30,439 nt of DNA, taken from positions 1-30,439 of the IMG/VR virus record IMGVR_UViG_3300010392_005354; one strand, 5' to 3'. A program made the translations under genes and the position numbers. Positions 15,316 to 23,707 of this stretch are shown here, piece by piece (positions within the stretch are counted from its first letter, which is position 1; every line of letters begins with the position of its first letter). Under the pieces are notes generated by a model that saw only the letters and a program-made list of their open reading frames with translations, was not told the DNA's origin and did not search any database. Source of the stretch: a virus.

Positions 15316-16518
15316 ATGGCGACCGCTTCGTATCTCGCTGGCACCGATTCCAACGATCTCGAACTCTCCCATGCGACCGAGGCGACCTGGGGCACCTCCC
15401 CGGCGACCTCGGGCGCCTATCAGAAGTTCCGGGTCAACTCCGAGGGCTTCAGCGAGCAGAAGAACCGCACGCGGCCGGGCGAGATCCGCTCCGACTGGCA
15501 GGTCTCGGCCGCCGTCACCCAGGACGTCCAGGCCCGCGGCAACCTGCAGTTCGGTATCTCCTACAACAACACCGACGCCCTGCTGGCCGGCCTGCTGACC
15601 GGCGCGTGGACCGCGAATCTGGCGATCTCTGCCACCGGCATCGCCGCCGCCCAGACCGCGTCGGACGGTTCGGCCGGCACATTCACCGGCGTCGCCAGCG
15701 ACTTCGACGACGTGACTGTCGGCCAGTGGATCAAGGTCGCGGGCTTCTCGACCTCGGGCGCGAACGGGTATTTCCGCGTCACCGCCAAGAACACCGACGG
15801 GTCGCAGATCACCGTCGCGCCGGGGCCGGCGGACGATGCCGGCGGCACCGCCGAGACCATCACGATCACCGGCTCGATGCTGCGCAACGCGACGACCTTC
15901 AACAGCTTCTCGATCCAGAAGCGGCTGAGTTCGGCGATCGGCTTCATCTACCCGGGCACCTTCTTCACCGGCGGCCAGATCAACGCCGCCCGCGGCCAGT
16001 TCTTCAGCGGCACGCTCGACGCGCTGTGCAAGAACGAGACGAAGGCCGCCACCGAGGTCGGCTCGAACCCGGTCGCCGCGCCGACGGCCAAGGTGATGAA
16101 CACGGTCGGGCACTTCCAGAGCCTTAACATCGACGGCACGGCGACGACGTCGAAGATCATGAACCTGAACACCACGATCAGCCGCGACGGTGCGGCCCTG
16201 GCGTTCGCGCTCGGCAGCTCGGACGCGCAGGGCGTCGGGTCCGTCGGCGGCCTGAACGTGAGCATCCAGACCGAGATCTACTTCGCCGACTACGACCTGT
16301 ACGACGCCTACAAGGCCGAGACGGAGAAGGAGTTCAGCTACCGCGTCACGGACACGGCGGGGAACACCTACATCATCACGATCCCGATCGTGGTGCTCGG
16401 CACCTCCACGATCACCATCGGCGGACCGAACCAGCCCGTGATGGCGCGGTTCGAGGGCATGGCCGATCCGTCCAGCACCTACGGCTGCTCGATCCAACTC
16501 GACCGCATGGCGGCCTGA
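15316..16518 (+). CDS. Major tail (tube) protein
   Basis: The 400-residue protein opens MATASYLAGTDSNDLELSHA and carries IRSDWQVSAAVTQDVQARG, the GELxSD-x-Q-type block common in tail tube proteins of this group, and GNLQFGISYNNTDALLAGL. It is much longer than lambda gpV (246). About residues 108-185 form a Gly/Thr/Asp-rich beta module (FTGVASDFDDVTVGQWIKVA ... RVTAKNTDG) that looks like an inserted domain, probably displayed on the tube surface. It is isolated by gaps on both sides, each with inverted repeats, and has a strong AAAGGAGG, fitting high expression. Confidence 0.85.
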   Translation: MATASYLAGTDSNDLELSHATEATWGTSPATSGAYQKFRVNSEGFSEQKNRTRPGEIRSDWQVSAAVTQDVQARGNLQFGISYNNTDALLAGLLTGAWTANLAISATGIAAAQTASDGSAGTFTGVASDFDDVTVGQWIKVAGFSTSGANGYFRVTAKNTDGSQITVAPGPADDAGGTAETITITGSMLRNATTFNSFSIQKRLSSAIGFIYPGTFFTGGQINAARGQFFSGTLDALCKNETKAATEVGSNPVAAPTAKVMNTVGHFQSLNIDGTATTSKIMNLNTTISRDGAALAFALGSSDAQGVGSVGGLNVSIQTEIYFADYDLYDAYKAETEKEFSYRVTDTAGNTYIITIPIVVLGTSTITIGGPNQPVMARFEGMADPSSTYGCSIQLDRMAA

Positions 16519-16558
16519 TCCGCGGCATCCCCAGCACCCGCTCCGGCGGGGATCTGAA

Positions 16559-16574
16559 CGTCACGCGCGTGACG
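16559..16574. repeat. Perfect 16-bp palindrome after tail tube gene
   Basis: CGTCACGC is followed directly by its reverse complement GCGTGACG with no spacer. It lies 41 nt after the tail tube stop and one base before a large hairpin. A site for a dimeric DNA-binding protein or part of an RNA processing structure is possible. Confidence 0.6.
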
Positions 16575-16606
16575 GGCGGCCGGGTGTTGCTGGGCACCCG
16601 GCCGCC
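16575..16606 (+). terminator. Perfect 12-bp GC-rich hairpin, terminator-like without T-run
   Basis: GGCGGCCGGGTG (16575-16586) and CACCCGGCCGCC (16595-16606) pair perfectly around an 8-nt loop. The next bases are ACCCCC rather than T's, so classical intrinsic termination is doubtful. It could attenuate readthrough, block exonucleases to stabilise the tail tube mRNA, or set the high tube-to-chaperone ratio. Confidence 0.5.
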
Positions 16607-16637
16607 ACCCCCAGCATCCAGCGAAAGGACCAGCATC

Positions 16638-17096
16638 ATGGACATCAGCGAATTCGCGGTCGACGTCGACCTCTACGAGCAGGGCAAGCGCATCGAGTTC
16701 GGCCAGGGCGCCCACATCTGCATCCGCTCGGCCGGCTCGGAGCGGGCGCAGAAGGTGCGCGAGCGCCTGTACAAGCCCTATGCAACCTGGAAGGAGATCC
16801 CGGCCGACATCCTGGCGCGCATCCACGCCGACTGGCTGGCGCAGGGCCTGGTGACGGAGTTCGTCGGCTTCACCGACGACGGCAAGGCGATCGATGTCGA
16901 CCTGTCGAGCGCCGAGGATCAGAAGCGGTTCGCGGCGCTGCTGGTGAAGCCGAAGTTCAAGGCGTTCCGGGGCAAGATGCTCCAGATCGCGCTCGACGAG
17001 GCGAACTTCCAGGCCGCGGCCGACGAGGCGACGGAAAAAAACTCCGCGAGTACGCCCGCTGGCGGTTCGGCTGGGGGCGGCAAGCCGAAGAGCTGA
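16638..17096 (+). CDS. Tail assembly chaperone, short form (gpG-like)
   Basis: The 152-residue product (lambda gpG 140) starts at ATG 16638 after AAAGGA. It is alpha-helical with a central ERLYKPYATWKEIPADILARI segment and a block KRFAALLVKPKFKAFRGKML before the frameshift point. The last 18 residues after the slippery site are Ser/Gly/Pro-rich and non-descript, as expected for the non-shifted tail. It lies between tail tube and tape measure, the fixed position of G/GT chaperones, which coat the tape measure during tail assembly. Confidence 0.85.
   Translation: MDISEFAVDVDLYEQGKRIEFGQGAHICIRSAGSERAQKVRERLYKPYATWKEIPADILARIHADWLAQGLVTEFVGFTDDGKAIDVDLSSAEDQKRFAALLVKPKFKAFRGKMLQIALDEANFQAAADEATEKNSASTPAGGSAGGGKPKS
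17036..17042 (+). other. Programmed -1 frameshift slippery heptamer A AAA AAC
   Basis: The zero frame reads GAA AAA AAC, so the heptamer A AAA AAC is exactly in register (X XXY YYZ) for a -1 shift. After slipping, translation continues from 17042 with CTC CGC GAG and stays open to the TGA at 17381-17383. The zero frame ends at 17096. Position and outcome match the known G/GT arrangement in long-tailed phages, although lambda uses a different heptamer. Confidence 0.88.
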
Positions 17097-17383
17097 TCAG
17101 GGCGCACATCGAGATCGGTGAGGATGTTCCCGAGCACCTCGCCGACCCGCCCGACCTGAATCCCTGGATCCTCCGCTACTGGCGGGCATTCGTCGGCACC
17201 GATGCGGACCGGCCGGTCGGTATGTCGGCCGGCTCGATCCCTTCCGGGGCGATCATCCAGTGGATGCGCGACGTCGAGGGCGAGACAGACCGGGTCGAGA
17301 TCGCGCGGGCTGTTCGGATGGTCCGTGCCATCGACGACGAAAGCTGGCCGCTCAGGACCGAGAAGAAGCCGGCGGCAGAGTGA
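17042..17383 (+). CDS. Tail assembly chaperone extension (T part of GT fusion), made by -1 frameshift
   Basis: This frame has no start codon of its own at a sensible place and is read by -1 slippage from the upstream gene, giving a 248-residue fusion (lambda gpGT 279). The 113-residue T part begins LREYARWRFGWGRQAEELIR and contains WILRYWRAFVGTDADRP and AIIQWMRDVEG, plausible soluble protein with normal Trp/Tyr content, unlike a shadow frame. T-domains bind the tail tube protein and bring it to the chaperone-coated tape measure. It ends 97 nt before the tape measure start. Confidence 0.82.
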   Translation, partial: LREYARWRFGWGRQAEELIRAHIEIGEDVPEHLADPPDLNPWILRYWRAFVGTDADRPVGMSAGSIPSGAIIQWMRDVEGETDRVEIARAVRMVRAIDDESWPLRTEKKPAAE

Positions 17384-17479
17384 GGTCGCCGGCTTCTCTG
17401 CGACATCCGCCCCCAGGTGTGGCGGTTCGACCTGCAGTGCCGGCCCCGTACCTGCACAACCGTCGCTGGCGGAGGCTTC

Positions 17480-20400
17480 ATGGCCGTCGAGATGAACCAG
17501 GTCATCGAGGAAGTCACGATCCTCGACAAGACGCAGGCCGGTGCCGATGCGGCGGTGCGCTCGATGGAGCGCGTGGCCGACGGCGCCGACAAGATGTCGG
17601 CCGGGGTCAAGGTCAGCGCCTCCGGCTTCGAGGTTCTGAACAAGGCCCAGGCCAGCGCGGCCAGCGCCCTCAATCGACTGAAAGCCCAGACCGACCCGAC
17701 CGAGGCGGCAATCCAGAGACTGGCCCGGGCCGAGCAGGTGCTCGACCGGGCGATCAGGCAGGGTGTCAGCACCGAGGAAGAGAAGATCCGGGTACTCGGT
17801 CAACTCCGGCGGCAACTGTCCGGGGTGTCTACAGCGAACGACAACGCCGCTCGGTCGGTTGCTACTGGCGCCGCGCACTATCGCCAGTTCGGCACGGTCG
17901 CACAGCAGGCGGGGTATCAGGTCGGCGACTTCTTCACGCAGCTCGCCAGCGGGCAAGGCATCATTCGGCCCCTGATTCAGCAGGGCACGCAGTTCATCTC
18001 GATGTTCGGGCCATGGGGGGCGATTCTCGGTGCTGCCGGTGCCGTGGTCGGCGCGCTGGCGGTGATGCTCTTCGATATGGGCGATGGCGCATCTGCGGCT
18101 GAGAAGGCCGTCAAGTCGTATGACGCCGCCGTCGGAGCCGTGGACCGCAACCTTCAGCAGGCCATCGCCTCCGGGCGCACCCTGCGTAGCGGGTTCGACG
18201 AAGAGTCGACCAGCGTCCAGGACCTGACCAGGCACTATGCCAGCCTCTCGGACACGATGCGCGAGGTCGAGCGCCTGCGCCTGACCGCGGCGCGGAACCA
18301 GGTCGTCGAGGCGATCGCCGATCAGCGCGCGGCGCTCGGCGGCCTGCTCGACGAGTTGGACGATGCGGCCGAGCTGTCGCGGCGCATGTCCGAGGTCGGC
18401 ACGCAGATGCCGATGGGCCAGCAGCCGGAAAGCGTGCTCGAGATGGTCCGGGCGCTCGACGAGTTCCGTCGCGCGGCGCCTGACGATATCGAGGCGGCCG
18501 GCCGGCTTGCCGTCGCGCTCGACAAGGTGGCACAGCAGGGCGGCCCGTTCTCCGACGCGGCCCGCAAGGCGGCTCTGGCGCTGGCCGACCCGGCTACCAA
18601 GTCGGCAGAGCTTGCCGACAAGCTGCGGCTGCTCGACGCCAATATGGCGGTCCTGGCCGGCACCGCGACCGCGACCCAGAAGGAGCTGATCAACACCGGC
18701 GACGGGATCAGCAAGGTCGATAAGGCCGCCGCCGCCCTCGCCGACCAGCGGGCCGACACGATTGAGGGCCTGCAGGAAGAACTGCGCTACCAGCAGAATC
18801 TCCGGCAAGCCTATGGCCAGGGCGAAGAGGCGATCAACGCGGTCAAGGATGCCCGCGAGGCCGACCAGATCATCCAGAAGCTCAAGCTCGACCAGGACGG
18901 GCTCGAAGCTGACCTGATCCGCGAACTGATCCAGCGACGGAACGAGGAAAAGCGCGCCATCGAGGGCATCACCGACGCCCAGAAGGAGGCGGAGGCGCAG
19001 GCCAAGAAGCTGGCGGCGGAACAGAAGAAGGCCGCCGAGGAGGCCGCCAAGGCATACGAGAAGGTCATCGACCGGATCGGCGAGTTCTCGGAACAGGCGT
19101 TGGGCGACTCGTTCTTCAAGACCCTCAAGGGCGAGACCGTCGACTTCGCTGAGTTCTTCGAAGACACCATCCTGCGCGCGCTGGCGAACGTGCTGGCCGC
19201 TGCGGCGACCCAGCAGATCGTGATCCCGATCGCGACGCAGGTGGTCGGCGGCGTGCCGGGCCTGTTCGGGCTGTCCGGACAGGCTGCGGGGGTGGCTCAG
19301 TCGGCGGCCGGCAGCGGGCTGTTCGGCAGCGGCAACCCGCTGTCGAGCATCACGAACCTGATTCCGACGGACGGGCTGTTCAACAACTTCGCGATGTCCG
19401 GTCTCGGGCAGTCGTTGGGGCTGTCCTACGGGGCCGGCACGCTGGCGACGGCGCCGGGGATGTTCTTTGCGGGCGGCGCGGTCCCGGCCGGGGTGGCCTC
19501 CACGGTATCGGGCGGGCTGGCAGCCACGGGCCCGCTGGGCGGTTTCGGAACGGTGGCTGGTGGCGCGACGGCATCCTCCGGCGGCGCTATCGGCGCTGCG
19601 ACGGCCGGCGGTTCCTTGGCTGCGTCCGGCGGTCTGACCGGTCTCGGCGCCAGCCTGGGTGCCGCGCTGCCCTATATCGGTATCGGTCTCGCCCTGCTGT
19701 CGATCCTCGGTCCCTCGCTGTTCGGCGGGAATCCAAGCGTTGGGCCGGTCGGTATCGCCGACTTCAGCCCCGGTCTCGGCCACCGCAAGGCGTTCGACGT
19801 CGCCGGGATCGATCCGTTCACTGCCGACAACGGCGGCAACGGCGAGTCCCTGCGCCCGATTGCCGAGGCTATCGCCGACCTGATCGCCGACTCAGCCGAC
19901 CGGTTCAGCGCGACGATAGAGGAATCGCTGCGGTTCCGGGTCGCGAACTACCAGGGCCCGGAGAGCGGCAGCGGCCGGTCGCAGGGTTTCGAGGTCAACG
20001 CCTTCATCCGCGGCGAGGCGGAGAAGCGCGTCGCCGAGGGGCAGAGCCAGGAACGGGCGATCTTCGAGGCGTTGAAGTTCGCGGTCCAGGAGGCGTTCAA
20101 GTTCGACAGCGCCACGCTGGCCGAGGCTGCGGCAAACACCGCGGCAACCACGACCGAAGGGCTGCTGGCCGACCTCGAGTTCGCCGACCACTTCGAGCGG
20201 CTTGGCAAGGCACTGGATGATCTCGGACAGGGTGTCGACGCCAACACCCTGGCGCTGGCGCAGTCGACGGTGGCGACTCAGGATGCGGCGCGGACTTGGG
20301 TCGAGCAGAACGGGCAGCCTGTCGTCGACAGCCTGTCGAAGGCTCTGGAGCTGTTCCCGGCCGAAGTGACCAAGCAGGTCGGCGAACGGAAGGCCGTCAA

Positions 20401-22111
20401 GAGTGTCCTGGTCGGCACCCGCGGCGAGGATGAGCGCTATCTGAACCCCGGCGACGCCGGCTACGACGCGGCCATGGCGGCGCCTGGCGCGCGGGTGTTC
20501 GACCGGATCATCGGCACCAGCGAAGAGGTCACGGCGAAGTCGGACAACTACGCCGCCAACTTGGAGCGGGTCGGGCTCGCCACCGAGATCGCCACCGGCA
20601 GCATCGACCAGCTCGTCCAGCAGATCACCGGCGAGTGGGACCCGGCGCTCAAGGGCCCGTTCGCCCAGGCGCTGGAGACCGGCAACGCCCGCCTGGATGC
20701 GCTGAAGGGCACGATTGAGGACGTCAACGACCAGATCGAGGCCGCGAACACCGCATTCCCCGAGCTGAACGCCTCGCTGATCGACACCACCCAGGTGATC
20801 GCCGACGCGACCGACGCCCTGCAGGCCAGCCTGCAGAAGGACTTCAACGACAGCATCCAGGCGCAGACCAACGCCGCCAACGGGCTGGGGGTGATCAACA
20901 CGATCCAGGGATTCGTCGACGCCCGCGACGTGAACCTCAGCGATGCGGCGGCCCTGGGCATCCAGTATCCGCAGGACCGCTCGAACCCCGTCCAGGGGCT
21001 GTTCGAGGCGCAGATCCGGCAGTCGTTGGGTGGCGCGTCGCTGGCGGACCTGAACAACATCCTCAATTCCGGCCAGATCGTGGACGACGGCGCACGCGCC
21101 ATCATCACCACGATCCTGAACGAGCAGGCCCTGGCGGCGGTGCGCCAGGACGAGCTGGCGGGCCTACAGGACCTGCGCGGCGAGACCGACGCGTTCGCCA
21201 AGGCCGCGAACGACAATGCCCGGCGGCTGCGCCAGGCGGCGGCCGGGCTGCTGGTCGACCCGAACCTGTCGCCGCTGTCACCGCTGGACCGGTTGAACGA
21301 GGCCCGCCGGCAGTTCCAGGCGGCGTTCGACCTAGCCAACGACGGCACGCCGAACGACGCCGAGAGCCAGGACGCGATCCAGCGGCTGCCGGACCTGTCG
21401 CAGACCCTGCTGGAGGCGGCGCGCGATTACTACGCCAGCTCGGCCGGGTACCAGGATGAGTTCAACCGGGTCCAGGCGGCGCTGGCGTCGACCGCGTCGC
21501 GGCAGGAGTCGATCGAGGAGCAGCAGCTGGGCGTGCTAAAGTCGATCGACGAGCAGATCGGCGCGCTGGGCGGGCTGAGCGGCACGCCGTCCGACACGGC
21601 GGCCGCCGGCGGCTTCGACTTCGGGCGCAATCCGGACCGAAACCGGAACATCTACAACGCCCTGGCGGCAGTCGGGCTGCCGACCCCGACGGGCTTCGGG
21701 CAGGGCCAGCTGAACGCGCTGCGCGATCAGAACCCGGCGGTCGATGCGATCGTGCGGGCGCTCGGCTTCGCGTCCGGCGGCGTGTTCGTCAACGGCGTGC
21801 CGGTGAACCTGTACGGCAACGGCGACATCTTCGACCGCCCCACCCTGTTCGGCATGGGCGGCGGCCTGGGCGTGCTGGGCGAGGCCGGACCGGAGGCGAT
21901 CATGCCGCTGGAGCGGATCGGCGGCCGGCTGGGCGTGCGCGCGGCACCGGCAGCGAACGACCGGGGCGTGGTGGCCGAGCTGCGCGGACTGCGGTCGGAC
22001 ATGGCCGGCCTGCGCGCCGACATGGCGCGGTCCGAGGCCCGGGTCGAGGGGCTGGCGCGGCAGATCCAGTCTTCGGGCATCATGCGCGGTCGCCTGCGGG
22101 TCGGGGGCTGA
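17480..22111 (+). CDS. Tape measure protein
   Basis: The gene encodes 1543 residues from ATG 17480, which has GGAGG 5 nt upstream (a GTG at 17417 is open but unlikely). The N-terminal part is helical, and residues 175-199 are a hydrophobic segment (FGPWGAILGAAGAVVGALAVML). An Ala/Lys/Glu coiled coil lies near 505-540, hydrophobic Gly-rich stretches lie at about 570-600 and 724-750, and a long helical second half follows. The C-terminus has the tape-measure signature ASGGVFVNGVPVN, PTLFGMGGGLGVLGEAGPEA. It sets tail length and enters the host envelope at infection. It is far longer than lambda gpH (853), predicting a longer tail. Confidence 0.93.
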   Translation: MAVEMNQVIEEVTILDKTQAGADAAVRSMERVADGADKMSAGVKVSASGFEVLNKAQASAASALNRLKAQTDPTEAAIQRLARAEQVLDRAIRQGVSTEEEKIRVLGQLRRQLSGVSTANDNAARSVATGAAHYRQFGTVAQQAGYQVGDFFTQLASGQGIIRPLIQQGTQFISMFGPWGAILGAAGAVVGALAVMLFDMGDGASAAEKAVKSYDAAVGAVDRNLQQAIASGRTLRSGFDEESTSVQDLTRHYASLSDTMREVERLRLTAARNQVVEAIADQRAALGGLLDELDDAAELSRRMSEVGTQMPMGQQPESVLEMVRALDEFRRAAPDDIEAAGRLAVALDKVAQQGGPFSDAARKAALALADPATKSAELADKLRLLDANMAVLAGTATATQKELINTGDGISKVDKAAAALADQRADTIEGLQEELRYQQNLRQAYGQGEEAINAVKDAREADQIIQKLKLDQDGLEADLIRELIQRRNEEKRAIEGITDAQKEAEAQAKKLAAEQKKAAEEAAKAYEKVIDRIGEFSEQALGDSFFKTLKGETVDFAEFFEDTILRALANVLAAAATQQIVIPIATQVVGGVPGLFGLSGQAAGVAQSAAGSGLFGSGNPLSSITNLIPTDGLFNNFAMSGLGQSLGLSYGAGTLATAPGMFFAGGAVPAGVASTVSGGLAATGPLGGFGTVAGGATASSGGAIGAATAGGSLAASGGLTGLGASLGAALPYIGIGLALLSILGPSLFGGNPSVGPVGIADFSPGLGHRKAFDVAGIDPFTADNGGNGESLRPIAEAIADLIADSADRFSATIEESLRFRVANYQGPESGSGRSQGFEVNAFIRGEAEKRVAEGQSQERAIFEALKFAVQEAFKFDSATLAEAAANTAATTTEGLLADLEFADHFERLGKALDDLGQGVDANTLALAQSTVATQDAARTWVEQNGQPVVDSLSKALELFPAEVTKQVGERKAVKSVLVGTRGEDERYLNPGDAGYDAAMAAPGARVFDRIIGTSEEVTAKSDNYAANLERVGLATEIATGSIDQLVQQITGEWDPALKGPFAQALETGNARLDALKGTIEDVNDQIEAANTAFPELNASLIDTTQVIADATDALQASLQKDFNDSIQAQTNAANGLGVINTIQGFVDARDVNLSDAAALGIQYPQDRSNPVQGLFEAQIRQSLGGASLADLNNILNSGQIVDDGARAIITTILNEQALAAVRQDELAGLQDLRGETDAFAKAANDNARRLRQAAAGLLVDPNLSPLSPLDRLNEARRQFQAAFDLANDGTPNDAESQDAIQRLPDLSQTLLEAARDYYASSAGYQDEFNRVQAALASTASRQESIEEQQLGVLKSIDEQIGALGGLSGTPSDTAAAGGFDFGRNPDRNRNIYNALAAVGLPTPTGFGQGQLNALRDQNPAVDAIVRALGFASGGVFVNGVPVNLYGNGDIFDRPTLFGMGGGLGVLGEAGPEAIMPLERIGGRLGVRAAPAANDRGVVAELRGLRSDMAGLRADMARSEARVEGLARQIQSSGIMRGRLRVGG

Positions 22112-22115
22112 GGCC

Positions 22116-23696
22116 GTGGATCCGCGCAAGACCGGCCACGTGCTGGCCCGGCTGACGGCCTGGGACCCGGTGGCCGAGGCCACGGTGACCGCCCGGATCG
22201 GAACCATCCCCTGGATCGACGACGCCGACGACGACGAGGTCTACGAGCCGCACCTGTCGACCGTGTCGGCGATCGAGCGGTCGGTCGTCATCGAGAACCT
22301 GGACGGCGCCTGGGGCGGCGGCGATCGTGCCGGCGTGACTTTGGCCGTTGCCGACCATCTGGCTGCGGTCGGCCAGGCCGGCGCGCTGGCGGCGTGGCGG
22401 GGATACTGGTGGGAAGGCCACACGGTCGAGCTGTGGTGGGGCCTGGACAGCCTGACGACCCTGGCCGGTCACACTCCGATCTTCACCGGCGTGATCACCG
22501 GCATCGGCTGGGAGAACGGGAAGTTCGAGCTGGCCTGCGAGGACGTGCTGGGCGCACTCGACGTGGAGATCCAGCCGAACGAGTACGACGGCAGTGGCAG
22601 CTATGGGGGCACCGACGACCTGGCCGGCACCCTGAAGCAGATCGTCCTGGGCCGGCCGCTGAATGTCGCGTGCACGCCGGTCGACCGGGCGCTGGGGATC
22701 TGGCAGGTCGGCGACGTCGAGTGGTGCGGCACGACCATCGAGGTCGAGGCGCTGGCGGCCTACGACAAGGCCGCGACCCTGGAGATCGAGGGCGACACCA
22801 CCGCCCTCGGGGCCGCCACCATCACCAGCGGCAAGGTCAAGACCGACAAGTCGACCGGCCTGCTGCGCTATCGCGGGAACCCGCAGGGGCAGCTGACCGC
22901 CGACGTGCGGGCCGAGGCCGCCACCGGGGCCAGCAGCACCGCCGCCGGCCTGGCGCAGCTGGTGGCGGCGGCGACGGCGGTGCAGGCCGGCATTACGGTC
23001 GATAGCGACGCCTTCGACGCGCTGGACACGGCCTGCACCCAGACCGTCGGCTGGGTGGTGCCGTCGGGAGGTCGGGCCGACGATGTGCTGCGGGCCGTGC
23101 TGGGCAGCGTCGGTGCGTTCCGCACGTCGACCGGGGCCGGGCTGCTGAGCGTGGCGCTGCTGTCGGCGCCGACCGCGACCGACGAGGACGACTGCGACCA
23201 CGTGTTCCGGGAGCCCGAGATCGAGGGCCTGCGCCGGCTGACCGCCGACCCGCCGCCCCACACCGTTAGGCTCGGCTACGACCGGAACTGGAGCCCGGCT
23301 GCCGAGACCGATATCGCCGGCGTGGCGATCGACCAGGGCAGGGCGGACTTCCTGACCACCGAATACCGCTGGTCGTCGGCGAGCGACGAGGCGACCAGGA
23401 CGGGCCGTCCGGCGTCGACCGCGTCGGATCACCCGACCGGCCTCCGCGGTGCCGCTGCGGCGGCCGCCGAAGCGGTCAGGCGGATCGGGCTGCTGGCCGG
23501 CGGGCGCGAGCCGTTCGCCTTCACCGTCGAGGCGGCGCCCGGCAGCGTAACGTTGGGCCAGCAGGCATGGATCGAGCACCCGGATGCCCCGCCGATCGGC
23601 GGGGCATCGAGCGCGTCGGTAGGCCGGGCCCTCCGGATCGTGGCCATCAGGCACGATCCGCTGACGCGGCTGGCCGAGATCACGGCCTACGGCTAG
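22116..23696 (+). CDS. Tail hub / distal tail structural protein
   Basis: The 526-residue product starts at GTG 22116, 4 nt after the tape measure stop. The N-terminal third is beta-rich (GYWWEGHTVELWWG, FTGVITGIGWENGKFELACE), where a 'WxG...G.i' pattern recalls hub and Dit proteins. The middle holds ADDVLRAVLGSVGAFRTSTG. The C-terminal block PPHTVRLGYDRNWSPAAE followed by RADFLTTEYRW and IVAIRHDPLTRLAEITAY is typical of a family found right after tape measures in alphaproteobacterial phages. It probably forms the tail-tip hub on which the receptor-binding proteins sit. Lambda's M-L-K-I-J set is not present. Confidence 0.7.
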   Translation: MDPRKTGHVLARLTAWDPVAEATVTARIGTIPWIDDADDDEVYEPHLSTVSAIERSVVIENLDGAWGGGDRAGVTLAVADHLAAVGQAGALAAWRGYWWEGHTVELWWGLDSLTTLAGHTPIFTGVITGIGWENGKFELACEDVLGALDVEIQPNEYDGSGSYGGTDDLAGTLKQIVLGRPLNVACTPVDRALGIWQVGDVEWCGTTIEVEALAAYDKAATLEIEGDTTALGAATITSGKVKTDKSTGLLRYRGNPQGQLTADVRAEAATGASSTAAGLAQLVAAATAVQAGITVDSDAFDALDTACTQTVGWVVPSGGRADDVLRAVLGSVGAFRTSTGAGLLSVALLSAPTATDEDDCDHVFREPEIEGLRRLTADPPPHTVRLGYDRNWSPAAETDIAGVAIDQGRADFLTTEYRWSSASDEATRTGRPASTASDHPTGLRGAAAAAAEAVRRIGLLAGGREPFAFTVEAAPGSVTLGQQAWIEHPDAPPIGGASSASVGRALRIVAIRHDPLTRLAEITAYG

Positions 23697-23707
23697 GAGA
23701 CACGGGA

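Noticed and set aside
17417-17479. Longer tape measure start at GTG 17417
   Set aside because: The extra 21 residues look non-coding, and ATG 17480 has GGAGG at ideal spacing.
16919-19783. 954-residue open frame on the minus strand
   Set aside because: It lies opposite the tape measure and chaperone genes. Long opposite-strand frames are common in GC-rich DNA. The sequence is Arg/Gln/Leu/Gly-heavy with no domain signature.
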